DNA of 64,000 nucleotides from Sinelater perroti. Lineage: Eukaryota > Arthropoda > Insecta > Coleoptera > Elateridae. Shown one piece after another: positions 1-9,917 of this stretch. Below the pieces are notes generated by a model. The model did no database searches, had not been told where the DNA came from, and saw only the letters and a program-made list of their open reading frames with translations. The position numbers and the translations under genes were made by a program. How positions within the stretch are numbered: the stretch's first letter is position 1; each line of letters opens with the position of its first letter. The DNA lies in assembly GCA_036346155.1 (NCBI GenBank), contig JARFIY010000361.1, forward strand, positions 757,501 through 821,500. The letters are read 5' to 3'.

Positions 1-2515
1 ATCAGTTTCTGCAGAGTCCTTTGGACGACATAGTCCAGAGCTTTGCTAATTCTGAAGCAAGAATTGAAGGAAAGAATTGTTTTTTAAATAAAAGTTTTTG
101 AATGAAATAAAATTTGTTTTTATTTTCCTTCATTGATGTGTGACCGTATGTAAACACTGTATTGAAGTGCACGTATGTAACGACAATTGAAAAAAAATGT
201 TTTGCGTAAATAATCAACCTTGGATTTTTTGATAATTTTCAAAACATGCAAAAATTTAAAAGGCATGTCATTAAAAGTTGTCAGCCTAGGACGTAAAAAT
301 ATTAATCAAGTCCTGTTGGACACTAATAAAAAGAAATAAAGTCCTGGATTCCTTTAAGAAAATAATATACGAAAGCATCGCTATAAACATGAGTTTAAAC
401 CTACCCAGAGTTGCAGCGTCGATCAATACAGCAGTAATAATTTTAATGCATAAATTAAAAAAATATTTCACTTTCTATATAGAATTTTGATTAAAAGGTT
501 AAATATTCTTATTATTTCTATATTTAAACATTTACAATACTCCGCAACTATTTTTTATTTTTGTAATTCTTGAAATGCGTTAAATATCAAAGAAATTTTA
601 ATTATTCGCCACTGAAAGCGTTTCTATCATCTTAAAGTTCTCCGAAAGCCCCGGTTTGCAGCGCGGGCTAGTCTCTATCCACCTAGGATTACACCGTTCG
701 ATCACGTGGAAACAAAAACTTCTGAAATCCGCAGGACGCCCTCCTCATTTTCAGTTCATGGTATTCGTGAATCCGCAGACCTAACCGCTGCAATCCTATT
801 TATTCTGGCATCTGAAAATGCTTCGGCAAATCTGCGGTGCAATATGTAACCTAGGTAACCGATACCTCCGCGCGTAAATTCTCGCGTAAAAACAGAGCCA
901 GTCGGGTTTCAGAAAGAAACTGCACACCCCCTCTCGGCCATGTGATATGAGATTTCTCATTCAAGATTATTAACTTTAACGAAAACGAAACCGGAACCGA
1001 ACGATGGGATCCGGGAGAAGTTGGCGCCTTTTAGGAAAATAAAGCCTTATAAGCCCATCGTCCCAGCTTGCGCCGAAAACGAGAAAGAACCAATTTGTTT
1101 TATGCTTGTCTACGGTGCCGCGGAACATTCCGTCAACTGCACGTAGATGCGATAATCAACTTCCGTAAAAAAGTTCCTCGGGCATAAGTTGAATCTAACT
1201 CATTTTTAGTGCGAGATAAATTCTTGGTTTTATGGTTTTATTAATGGAAGTCACAACAATGTATTTAGTTAGCGTGCTTGACTTGAAAAACGGCCCCTAT
1301 AAAAGCTTTTACTGTTACGGTGCAACGCGAAGGAATACTTTACTCTCTGCAGGAGAAATTGAATGACAGATACCTCTGCACCCGCTGCCTATTAATTTTA
1401 GTGTTGATTTTGTTCACTGCGTGTCTTTTGTGCATGTCGCAAGAACGCTAAAACGTGAACAGTGAGCGCGATATTTTAGGTGGAAAGATTAAATCCAGCG
1501 CTATTTTGCTGTTGTGCTTTATTTGCCTCATGCCAGCTCACAAATGCAGATATTTGTAATGCAAGCGCGGAGCTGCAAAATAGGTGTGTCAAAAGAAAGT
1601 ACCTGCTACTTCCGCTAGCAAATGCAGGGGTAGTGGCAATGTAAGAATTCATTTGCGAACACTGCCGTGTATACCCGTAAACTAGCAGCTTTTTGCGCTT
1701 GCTTTCAAGTGAAAAGTAAGCTGCATAGCTACAAAGTAGCTACGAAAATAAAATATAGAATTAATGACCGTACGTGTGTAATTTGCACGCATCACAGGCG
1801 GCGTACAGACATGTAATAATAAATGTTAAATAATCCGCGTATCTTGCATCAGTAGCATCCAGAAGTGTTTGCGCAAGAAAACATTCAACACCTTTTACGT
1901 TCGCAACAAAGCTATTTCGGGATAAACCTAGAAAATTTCGACACATACATACATACATACAAATGATACAAACTTTCCTTTATAGCCTCTTGTTTCTGCA
2001 ATTCTTAACAAATTGCCGATAGTTCAAATTTGTTTTGTTTTATCTCGTTATTTTTATTGTTTCATGGATCTCCAGGCTATAATTCCCTAAATGTTTATAA
2101 TATATTTCTCCGCTCTTCTTTACATGCCTTAAATTGAATTCAGGAATTGATATCAAGATGGCAAGAATAAATTTCTGCCAGTCTTCCATATAGGGTTAAT
2201 TGGGGATATTATAAACATTACAGATCAAAAACATATTCGATATCTTTTACAGCATGTTATGAATCAGGTGACAAGAATCGATCCTAAGTCGGGCGCAATC
2301 GATATGGGATACCATTGAAGTCTCATTACGTTTTCCTTATTTTGTTTGGGAAGCTCAATTTGAAAATATTGATTGCATTCGTGTCAACCTACAAAAACTT
2401 GCTGTTTTAAAGACATTTTTGGAAGTAGGTAAAAAATTGTGAGGTTTTAATGTTTGAAGCTTGTCAGCTCTTATGTTTCAACATGAATTATACGCACAAA
2501 ACATAAATGGAAAAT
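1..2515. other. No recognisable gene; unexplained intergenic DNA
   Basis: I see no coding region with a recognisable domain. The short open frames on both strands are AT-rich chance frames. Positions 640-1480 are clearly richer in G+C than the surroundings and have no repeat signature, so they may be single-copy host sequence. A short (CATA)n microsatellite of about 4.5 units lies at 1944-1961. Confidence 0.6.
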
Positions 2516-2520
2516 GTTAG

Positions 2521-2590
2521 GTTACATTTGCCCTACATTTTTTCCCATATGAGGGAAATGTAAACTAGTTTTCGGGATAAATATAAACAC
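2521..2590. repeat. Left terminal motif array of the pogo-like element
   Basis: Three copies of a motif near GGGRTAAATGTAAAC: inverted at 2521-2533, direct at 2553-2565 and direct at 2574-2590. The first two face each other and form an imperfect palindrome. They match the right-end array at 9265-9422. By analogy with other cut-and-paste elements they could be transposase binding sites; that role is inferred. Confidence 0.55.
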
Positions 2591-2618
2591 CATTTTAAGA
2601 TAATGTAGGCATAAAGAC

Positions 2619-2895
2619 TTGAAATCATTTTGCAAATGTTTAATTTTATCACATATATTTGTTGATATTGCTGTTACCATGCTCCCAAATTATGTCCAAA
2701 AGAAGGAAGAGCCATCCTTTACAACCGAGAATGTCACAAATGTGTTAAACAGAAATAAAAGCTACCATCAAGCAGAACATTATAGGGTTCCAAAATCTGT
2801 CATTCATAATAGAATCGGCGGAAGAAAAACTCTAATAAATGTAACTGGACCAGGTCGTTCTCACGTTTTACTACCTAAAGTCAAAAATCAAATTG
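2619..2895 (+). pseudogene. pogo/Tigger transposase, N-terminal DNA-binding fragment
   Basis: The frame opens at 2619. After about 30 residues it contains a psq/pogo-type helix-turn-helix: an alanine-poor helix, then YRVPKSVIHNRIGGRK, which resembles the VPKSTLxDRLxGR recognition helix of pogo and Tigger transposases, then GPGRSHVLLPK, which corresponds to the linker into the CENP-B-like domain. The frame is cut at 2895 by a Jockey LINE and resumes in phase at 7171. It binds the transposon ends in living relatives. Here it is part of a dead gene, because the downstream part also has stops and a frameshift. Confidence 0.7.
2883..2895. repeat. Target-site duplication, left copy (Jockey LINE A)
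   Basis: AAAAATCAAATTG here is repeated exactly at 7158-7170, immediately after the poly(A) end of the LINE. A 13-bp direct repeat bracketing the element is the product of target-primed reverse transcription. Confidence 0.85.
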
Positions 2896-2897
2896 AG

Positions 2898-2932
2898 AAG
2901 TGCTCGTTTGACTTTCGTTGAACACAGACGTG
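2898..2932 (+). promoter_or_regulatory. Jockey internal promoter: start site plus DPE
   Basis: AGACGTG at 2926-2932 matches the downstream promoter element of Drosophila Jockey-type LINEs. It lies about 29 bases from the element's 5' end, where a DPE should lie relative to +1. The other full-length Jockey copy in the window has the same motif at the same distance (58660-58666 on the minus strand), with a shared CTTTCG block between. The role is inferred from family knowledge. Confidence 0.7.
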
Positions 2933-3058
2933 CTGCTATCGGCTTGTGATAACGAACCGTGTGCGCTAGTTGACCGCGGTCAAGTGCATCCCTCTCTAAT
3001 AACGATAAACATTATTAATCGACCCAACCTAATAACAGTACACATCTGTCCCGTTCCC

Positions 3059-3082
3059 CGCCGCAATCTTCTGATTGCGGCG
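3059..3082. other. Perfect 10-bp hairpin in the LINE A 5' UTR
   Basis: CGCCGCAATC and GATTGCGGCG pair perfectly around a four-base loop (TTCT). It lies 73 bases upstream of the ORF1 start. It could fold in the transcript. No function can be assigned from sequence alone. Confidence 0.6.
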
Positions 3083-3154
3083 TGGTAAGTACTAAACTAA
3101 CCTAGCATATTTCTATCGTGAATTAACAATAACAGTGCCCACACTTACGACAAA

Positions 3155-4389
3155 ATGAGCGAACCGAGTAACTTTCACCTTAAATATTCAACCATAATCT
3201 ACAAGAGATCCAAGTGCACTGGAACACATTCAGAAATGGATTATCAACAACATTCACCCAATAATACGTCATCAAACAATAAAAGACCTTTATCGTCACC
3301 GGACGACAACGTAAATAAACGATATCTTTTTAAGTCGCAGACGCTGGTTACCCAAAACAAATATTATACCCTACAATCTGAACAGGACGACACCACAGTA
3401 CTTAACACAAATAACCCCAATAACTCACTAAATACTAAGAATTCAAACGCTGACCCACCACCAAAACCTAAAATACCCCCAATATATTTACCAAACGCTA
3501 CTCACTACCAGAATGTAACCGCAGACATAAAAAAATAGTTAAAGAAGATTTTTCTACTGTGCACCGAATCAATCAATTACGAATCAATGTAAACAGCATT
3601 GAAAACTTCAGAAAACTCACAAAATATGATAAAGAAAACCAAGTAGATTTCTATACCTACCGAAATCCTGAAGAAGCGAACATTTCTGTAATAATACGCA
3701 GTGTCCTATTATCAATCACAGAAAAAGAAATAGAAACTGAACTAAACAATCTAAATTATCCCATTCTTAAAGTAACCCGTCTACTCAACAACAAAAAAAT
3801 GCCAATGCCCCTTATAGCGGCTGAACTGAGCAACACAGATAAAGCCAAAGAAATATTTAATCTCAACAGACTCCTATATTCAGTTATATCGGTCGAGCCA
3901 AGACGTAAGAAAAATGAGACCCCACAATGTACCAACTGCCAACTGATAGGTCACACCAAGAATTATTGCCACATGCCACCGCGATGCGTGAAATGCCCTC
4001 AGCAACACCATTTTTCCAAATCCAATAAAACTAACGAAGTTAAACCTAACTGTGTAAACTGTGGAGGTGAGCACACCGCCAACTACAAAGGATGTCCATA
4101 CACAAGAAACTTTAACAAAAAAATACCCCCACCCACAATCCAGCCCATCAACCCCAACTCTACCATAACTGGAAACATCACTGCCAACCCAAACTATGTC
4201 CAAGCAGTAAAAACTAACCTTCACCCCTCCCATCCCATCACGAACATCAACAACAACGCAAATACTACTGATTCGCCTTTATCAAAAATCCTCCAGTCCA
4301 TTCTCACATTAAGCACTCCCTACTATGACCAAATCAAAAACTTCCTCTTATCCCTTATCCCAATGCTGCTCACAAATGGCGGCAAATAA
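3155..4389 (+). pseudogene. LINE A ORF1, gag-like RNA-binding protein (frameshifted)
   Basis: The start at 3155 (MSEPSNF) opens a 127-residue frame rich in Asn, Ser and Pro that ends at a stop at 3536-3538. The protein continues in another frame from about 3559. The C-terminal part holds the zinc-knuckle array that packages LINE RNA: CTNCQLIGHTKNYC is an intact C-x2-C-x4-H-x4-C knuckle, the second (CVKCPQQHH) lacks its last cysteine, and the third (CVNCGGEHTANYKGC) is complete. The region before it resembles the PRE_C2HC domain of Jockey ORF1. About 410 residues in all, normal for the clade. The internal stop and lost knuckle cysteine mark it as dead. Confidence 0.85.
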
Positions 4390-4417
4390 ATCAACCACTC
4401 TACAAAAGTGAACCCTA

Positions 4418-7040
4418 ATGAATTGGAACGCTAACGGTATAAAGACTCAGAGATCTATCTTCATATCATTCCTCTCAAGACATGACATAGACACCTCATA
4501 CAAAACGAGAAATTCACAATTCCGGGCTATCGCATTATTCGGAAGGACAGAGAGGCAGCAATAGGATGGGGCGGTTCTGAAATAATCATAAAGCATAACA
4601 TCGTAGCCACCCCTATTGAACTAACAGGCATTCATCAACTTGAAGCTACCGCCACGAAATTAACCTTTAAGAATAACTCTTCAATTAACATAATTTCGGC
4701 TTACAAACCACCCACAAATAGACTCATCTTAGAACAACTGGTAAAAATATTTGACAACCAGCAGCCCACAATACTGGCCGGAGATTTAAATTGCAAAAAC
4801 ACAATCTGGGAATGCAGGGCCAATAACCCCAACGGAATAAAACTGAACACACTAGCGTCCCAACTGGCTTTACAAATTTCAGCACAAACCACTTGCCGGA
4901 CATCCTAGATATAATAATATATAAAAACCTGCAACTACCAATAAACCAAACCGTAATAACTGAACTTGACTCTGATCATCTGCCGGTAATATTCACTCTT
5001 AACTGTACCCCTTATTATTACCCGGAAATTCCAAGACTAATCAACGGACCAGTTAACTGGGAACTTTTTCGTAATATCATGGACGAACAAATGAAGTGGC
5101 CTCTTACCATATCTACCACAGCTGAAATTGATGGAACCATTGAATTCTTCAAAGAAACAACAAATGAGGCTATCAAACAATCTACTCTAGTCTCTCAAAC
5201 ACGCAAACCTGTCAATAATCAAACACCCCCACTCCGAATTTTAAAATTAATAAAAGAAAAAAACTCCACCCGAAGGAAGTGGCAACGTCTTAGGAACCCT
5301 GCAAATAAACACCATCTAAATGTGCTGATCCGGCAGGTTAAAAACGAACTCGATCAGTTCAGAATAAACTTATAAACAGTATTTAGAATCGTTCGAACCT
5401 GGAGACGCCAACATGTGGAAAGCCACCAAACGGATCCTGAAGCAACCTACGGTTACCCTCACACTAAAATACAATGGCCAAACAATATCGGATGATAAGG
5501 ACAAACCTGAAATATTCGCACAACATCTCGAAGCAACATTTACCACTGCATATTTTAACAATGATCCCAATCATATCAGACAGGTTGAAATGGAATCTCG
5601 AAATATTACACCACAAGAACAAATGCTAGATAACCCTATCTCCCCAACAGAAATTAAGGAATGCATAAAAAAACTTAAAACCAAAAAAGCACCAGGAATC
5701 GACACGATCCCCAACATAATTGTGAAAAATCTACAGCAAAAAAGTATATGTTTACTAACAGCCATATTTAATTCCTGCTTAAGATTGGGTTACTTCCCTG
5801 CCGAATGGAAGCGAGCACTAATTCAAATGATTCCCAAACCAAATAAACCGCATGACAACCCTAACAACTACCGACCCATCAGCCTGCTGTCCACAATTTC
5901 TAAAGTTTTTGAACGAACCATTCAAAGCCGATTAAACCAGTTTTTAGAAGATAATGCAGTCCTGCCCAAATTCCAATTTGGTTTTAGAAGCGCGCACTCT
6001 ACTGGTCATCAAATCTTACGACTCACTGAGATAATTGAAAAGGGTTACGAAAACAAAATGCACATGATAATGGCACTTGTAGATATTGGGCAAGCCTTTG
6101 ATCGTGAATGGATAAACGGCTTATTATACAAAATGAAAGATTTGGCAATCCCTGTTTACCTATTAAACATAGTTAAATCATTTGTAACTGACCGAACGTT
6201 CCAGACAAGAATAAAAGGATATACCTCATCAGTACGTAAAATCAATGCGGGAGTACCGCAGGGATCCGTACTGAGTCCCATGTTATTCAATATTTTCATG
6301 CACGATGCTCCTACAACACCAAACTCTGACATCGCAATGTATGCCGACGATACAGCAATCATAACTCAAGACTACGACATTAACCTAGCCGCAAACAATC
6401 TGCAATAAGTCTGAATCATCTTAACTCATGGTTTAACAAATGATTTATACGAATTAATCCCAGCAAATGTAATGCCAAAATCTTTACCTTGCGTCACCCA
6501 CAAGACCCACCTAACATCGTTATCAATAATGTACCTATCCCTCGGAATCCGAAAGATAGCGCGGTGAAATATCTAGGGGTCTTTCTCGACCGTAGATTAA
6601 CATGGAGTTTCCACACCAATAAAAAACTGACTGAATCATACGCAAGACTGGCCATGCTCTATCCCCTCATCAACAAGAAGTCAACATTGAAAATAAAATG
6701 TGGGGTTCTCATCTACACGACCATCATTCGACCAATTTTTACATACGGGTGCAGCGTCTGGTGCGCGACATCAAAAACTAATCTTCGCAAACTTCAAGTG
6801 TTACAAAATAAAATGTGGGGTATAATAACAAATGCATAGTGGTATGCAAGAAACTCGCAGCTCCACCGAGAAACGGGAATCCTGACAGTGGAAGAATTCA
6901 TAAAGAAAACAGCCCAACAATTTTATGATAATATAAATCAATGCGATGGTGCGGTTCACTACAACTTGGGCACTGAAAACTTACACACCAAACTTAAAAG
7001 GAAGTTACCTATTGATGTCCTAAATAGTGAGAATAACTAA
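4418..7040 (+). pseudogene. LINE A ORF2, endonuclease plus reverse transcriptase (frameshifted)
   Basis: ATG at 4418 lies 29 bases after ORF1. The APE-type endonuclease is recognisable by IPGYRI, ILAGDLNCKNTIW (GDLN motif) and the C-terminal SDHLPV at about 4970. A small deletion and frameshifts damage its first third. The reverse transcriptase follows: KAPGIDTIPN, the YRPISLLSTISKVFE block, ALVDIGQAFD (first catalytic Asp), AGVPQGSVLSP and MYADDTAI with the catalytic YADD intact. A frameshift at about 6408 separates the RT core from the thumb and C-terminal region (KYLGVFLDRRLTW), and a TAG at about 6837 breaks it again. Translation would end at 7038-7040 after LHTKLKRKLP, the typical Jockey C-terminus. 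Confidence 0.9.
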
Positions 7041-7157
7041 TTTAATTGTCAAAATCACAATGAACTATCTATTTTAGTGACATAAATGTTAAAAATCTTT
7101 TAACCTTGCCATGTAATAGCAAATATAATGCTGATCTGGCATAATCCCTATTAAAAA

Positions 7158-7170
7158 AAAAATCAAATTG
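7158..7170. repeat. Target-site duplication, right copy (Jockey LINE A)
   Basis: Exact copy of 2883-2895, overlapping the end of the A-run at 7153-7162. Removing the LINE and one copy leaves the transposase frame open across the junction. Confidence 0.85.
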
Positions 7171-7765
7171 TAAAATATTTGCTAGCAAGATCAAAAATGG
7201 AACTTACTTGTGATAAGTTAGAACTTCGTCAGCTAGTTGGGGAATATTTTAAAGCTAAAGGCTTGAAAATACCTTTTAAAGTATTGTGCACTTATGAGAA
7301 GAAATCTTTGTTTTTCCTTGAAAAAGCCAGAACACTTGTAAAAACTAAGAAAAGATCCAAAGAAACCGGAAATTATTTATCATTTTTATGAAAATCTTGA
7401 AAGGGTTATTACTGAACATGGTCTAGCTCACAATAAAAGCAGTTTCGTATTTAATGTGGACAAATCAGGGTTTAACAGTGATCTAAATCGTATTAGGGCG
7501 ATCAGTAGTAAAGAAAAAGCCCTATGTCGTCTATCTAGAAGCTTGGGTAGAGAAAGCACTACTATACTGGCATGCATTTTAGTAAATGATAAAGCTCTAC
7601 CACCGTTTATTGTATTCAAGGGTGCGAGCGTTCAAGTTTGATGGATCTCAACGAACGCTTATCTAGGAATATTATATGCAGCTTCAAGCAACGGGTGGAT
7701 AGAAGAACCACATTTTTACCAATGGTTTATAAACCTATTTACATCGTATATCGGAAAAGATCTTA
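7171..7765 (+). pseudogene. pogo/Tigger transposase, CENP-B-like region and first half of the DDE core
   Basis: The frame from the N-terminal fragment continues here (KMELTCDKLELRQLVGEYFKAKGL), matching the second helix-turn-helix of Tigger transposases. A frameshift lies near 7390. The DDE_1 core then starts: FNVDKSGFN carries the first catalytic Asp, followed by GRESTTILACILVNDKALPPFIVFKG, a hallmark of the family, and NGWIEEPHFYQWF. The core is broken at 7765 by a MITE. Expression is not possible because of the stops after residue IVFKGASVQV and at GKDLI. Confidence 0.85.
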
Positions 7766-8110
7766 TTTAAACTTTGAGAGATCTGGACGCTCGCTGTAAC
7801 TTGGCAACCACGCATCCAATGGTTACAATTGATACCCCATTGGAAAAAGCATTTTAAGTACAACAAAATATCGTTCTGGCCCAAACGAAAATCCGTTGCA
7901 CACAATAATTTTTTTGCAAAAACCATTTAGCATGTGGTTGTTACATATGTGCAAAGTTTTGCAAAAAATGCATTGTGTGCAACGGACCCATCTGAATCAG
8001 AACGATATTTTGCTGTACTTAAAATATTCTTTCGAATGAGCTATCAATTGTAAGCATTGGATGCTTGGTTGCCAAGTTACAGCGGGGACCCAGCCCCCTC
8101 AAAGTTTGAA
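7766..8110. mobile_element. 345-bp MITE with long inverted repeats, TA target
   Basis: The left end TTTAAACTTTGAG and the reverse complement of the right end TTCAAACTTTGAG are nearly the same. The similarity runs inward for more than 120 bases through GCTGTAACTTGGCAACCA and AAATATCGTTCTG, so the element folds back on itself almost entirely. It is flanked by TA at 7764-7765 and 8111-8112, the target duplication of Tc1/mariner and pogo families. It has no coding capacity. It sits inside the transposase core of the pogo-like element, so it arrived later. Confidence 0.85.
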
Positions 8111-8112
8111 TA

Positions 8113-8530
8113 TGGACCTTTACGAATATCTGAAAATTTACTAGAACAAACAGTCTTATTACTATTTGATGGTCACTGCAGTCACATAGTTGTGGCGATA
8201 ATTGAAGAGGCTATAGTTTTAATAAAACTTCACTGACAAGTTGCAACCTCTGGATAAGTGTGTGCTTGGCCCACTAAAGAGTAATTTAAACATATAATAA
8301 AGTACGGTAAGGAACACTTCACCAAAGAAGATCTGAAAAAATATTAGCGTATTTAAATAATCTTGAAACAAAGAAACCAAGTAAGACCTTTAATGTTGCA
8401 ACTACCTCTTCCCCATATTTATCTATTGAGTCTAATAATAGGCATAATTTAATATATTTTGAAACAAGTTTACATTCAGCAGCAAATTGCCCACATTCTT
8501 CAACATCAACATCAACTAATATTATAGTGT
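8113..8530 (+). pseudogene. pogo/Tigger transposase, second half of the DDE core
   Basis: GPLRISENLLEQTVLLLFDGHCSHI carries the second catalytic Asp in the LLxDGHxSHI context of pogo transposases. About 40 residues later, after a frameshift near 8235, KLQPLDKCVLGPLK carries the third Asp in the QPLDxxVFGPLK context. A further open stretch (KPSKTFNVATTSS, about 8377-8415) looks like the family's linker. So all three catalytic Asp codons survive although the gene is broken by frameshifts and stops. Confidence 0.8.
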
Positions 8531-8689
8531 ACAGCATTTTAGGCTTCTATACCTGAAAGGAAAGCTTAATGAAATCAGTGCGGACGTCTGCCTGTCCGTC
8601 GCGACTTCCAACTCGAGAACTACTGAACCTAAAGACATAAGGGGGGTGCCGTTCGAAAGCCTATGGCTTATCGGGTTCAATCCAGAAAA

Positions 8690-9110
8690 TAAGACCACAA
8701 AACCCAAGAAGTCAAAAAGAAAATGAAACAACTGATGATGAGAGCGACATTAGTGTACACGAGAGTGATGAAGATCCTTAGGATGAAATGGAACCAGAAG
8801 ATATAGAGGCTAAAAATGTTTCAAATAGTTCAAATTTATCAAACGGGAAATTTATTATAGTTCAAAGGTGGTAAAAGAAGCACTGGCATATTTAAATATG
8901 TTTACGTGGTTGAAGACATAAAATCGGCGGGAATAAAAATAACTTGTCTGAAGTCTTCGGACATATCTAGAATATAGTTTCCATCAATGCAAATGATATC
9001 GGGTACAGTACCATGAAACAGATTATAGGGGTACTTCCAGATCCTACAATTAAGATGACGGGGGAGATTATTATCTACAGATTTCCTTCAGTTCTTCCAA
9101 TTCATGAAAA
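8690..9110 (+). pseudogene. pogo/Tigger transposase, C-terminal tail remnant
   Basis: A basic run (KPKKSKRK) is followed by an acidic stretch (DDESDISVHESDED), as in many insect pogo/Tigger proteins. Further on, IGVLPDPTIKM at about 9026-9058 matches the VGILPxPTxxxRGxYxF motif found near their C-terminus. Several stops interrupt it. The stretch 8540-8690 between this and the core has no match to the family that I can see and may hold another small insertion. Confidence 0.6.
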
Positions 9111-9264
9111 AGTAGGCTAAATTGCAATTACCTACTTCTTTTGCGTTAGTTACAATAAAAATTAAGATTTTCTACTTGCTTTGTATTAATTAATTTAAAA
9201 AATCTAGTAAATATTTTCTATTTTCAATTTTAAAATTAATTTAGTTTTTAATTTCGCAAAATGT

Positions 9265-9422
9265 GGGATAAATGTGAACACAAGTACGATCTATGTTTTA
9301 ATCCAACAAAAGCAATAGTATACACTTTGATTACATTTTCTCCCTAGTTTAGATCACTGCAATAAATGAGTAAGTAGTTACTTGTTTACATTTACCCCGA
9401 CAGGTCGGGGGTAAATCTAAAC
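9265..9422. repeat. Right terminal motif array of the pogo-like element
   Basis: Direct motif GGGATAAATGTGAACAC at 9265-9281, a weaker inverted copy at 9329-9344 and a near-perfect palindrome at 9384-9422 (GTTTACATTTACCCC facing GGGGGTAAATCTAAAC). The same motif makes up the left end at 2521-2590. Confidence 0.6.
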
Positions 9423-9631
9423 GAAATACAGAAGATATTATTTTGTCTTAAAATTAATAATTATTTTATTTAAAATCCCCAAACAATCTCCAAGAAAGAG
9501 GTATGACTTACTTATATACAAATTTAGACATAAAAAATTAACACCACTGGAATCGTTAAGACAAAAAATTAGAGTAACATTGGTTACGCAATAATATTAT
9601 CTAATTTGTATCAATAATTATATCCCTATTA

Positions 9632-9870
9632 TGAGCCAATATGTCCAAGCGATTAAGATGCTTCTTGGGCTCAAATTCCTGGTAGGTAGCCTACTCACTC
9701 ACTAAAAAAATGAGTTCCTGCCTTTATTTCGAACAAAGGATAATAGCGGCGGCCGTCTAAGGCGCGATGCTTGCCACATTGCTGCGTAACACAGATAGTG
9801 CGCAACAACGGGGCAGTTGGGGCGAACACACGAGAGCCTTAACCACTCAATTTGCAAGCCATCCCTCACA
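9632..9870 (+). mobile_element. tRNA-related SINE, copy A
   Basis: A tRNA-like head (GCGATTAAGATGC resembles box A; GGGCTCAAATTCC resembles box B) is followed by a block GTAGCCTACTCAC ... AATGAGTTCCTGCCTTTA ... ACAAAGGATAATAGCGGCGG. The first half of this block is shared with the reversed SINE at 13811-13990 and the second half with the SINE at 22960-23243. No clear 3' tail or target duplication is visible, so the ends are approximate. Confidence 0.55.
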
Positions 9871-9917
9871 ACTACCACCATTATATATTACGAGAATAAA
9901 TGAAATATTAACTGTTA

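Larger units (their letters stand above)
2896..7157 (+). mobile_element. Full-length Jockey-clade LINE A
   Basis: Complete structure: a 5' promoter-like start, ORF1 with zinc knuckles, ORF2 with endonuclease and reverse transcriptase, a short 3' UTR and a poly(A) run. It is bounded by a 13-bp target duplication (2883-2895 and 7158-7170) and about 4.26 kb long, within the usual Jockey range. Both ORFs have frameshifts, so this copy cannot move by itself. It lies inside the transposase gene of a pogo-like element and is therefore younger than that element. Confidence 0.9.
2521..9422 (+). mobile_element. pogo/Tigger-like DNA transposon, interrupted by two later insertions
   Basis: The two ends carry the same short motif, roughly GGGRTAAATGTAAAC, in several copies and both orientations: 2521-2533, 2553-2565 and 2574-2590 on the left; 9265-9281, 9384-9398 and 9407-9422 on the right. 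Between them lie pieces of a pogo-family transposase in the correct order: N-terminal helix-turn-helix, DDE core and acidic tail. The interior is split by a Jockey LINE (2896-7157) and a MITE (7766-8110). Without these the element is about 2.3 kb, a reasonable size for the family. Exact ends are not certain. I place them at the outermost motif copies; no clean TA duplication is visible there. Confidence 0.7.

Noticed and set aside
8650..8690. Box B-like GGGTTCAATCC
   Set aside because: No box A at the proper distance; lies within decayed pogo sequence.
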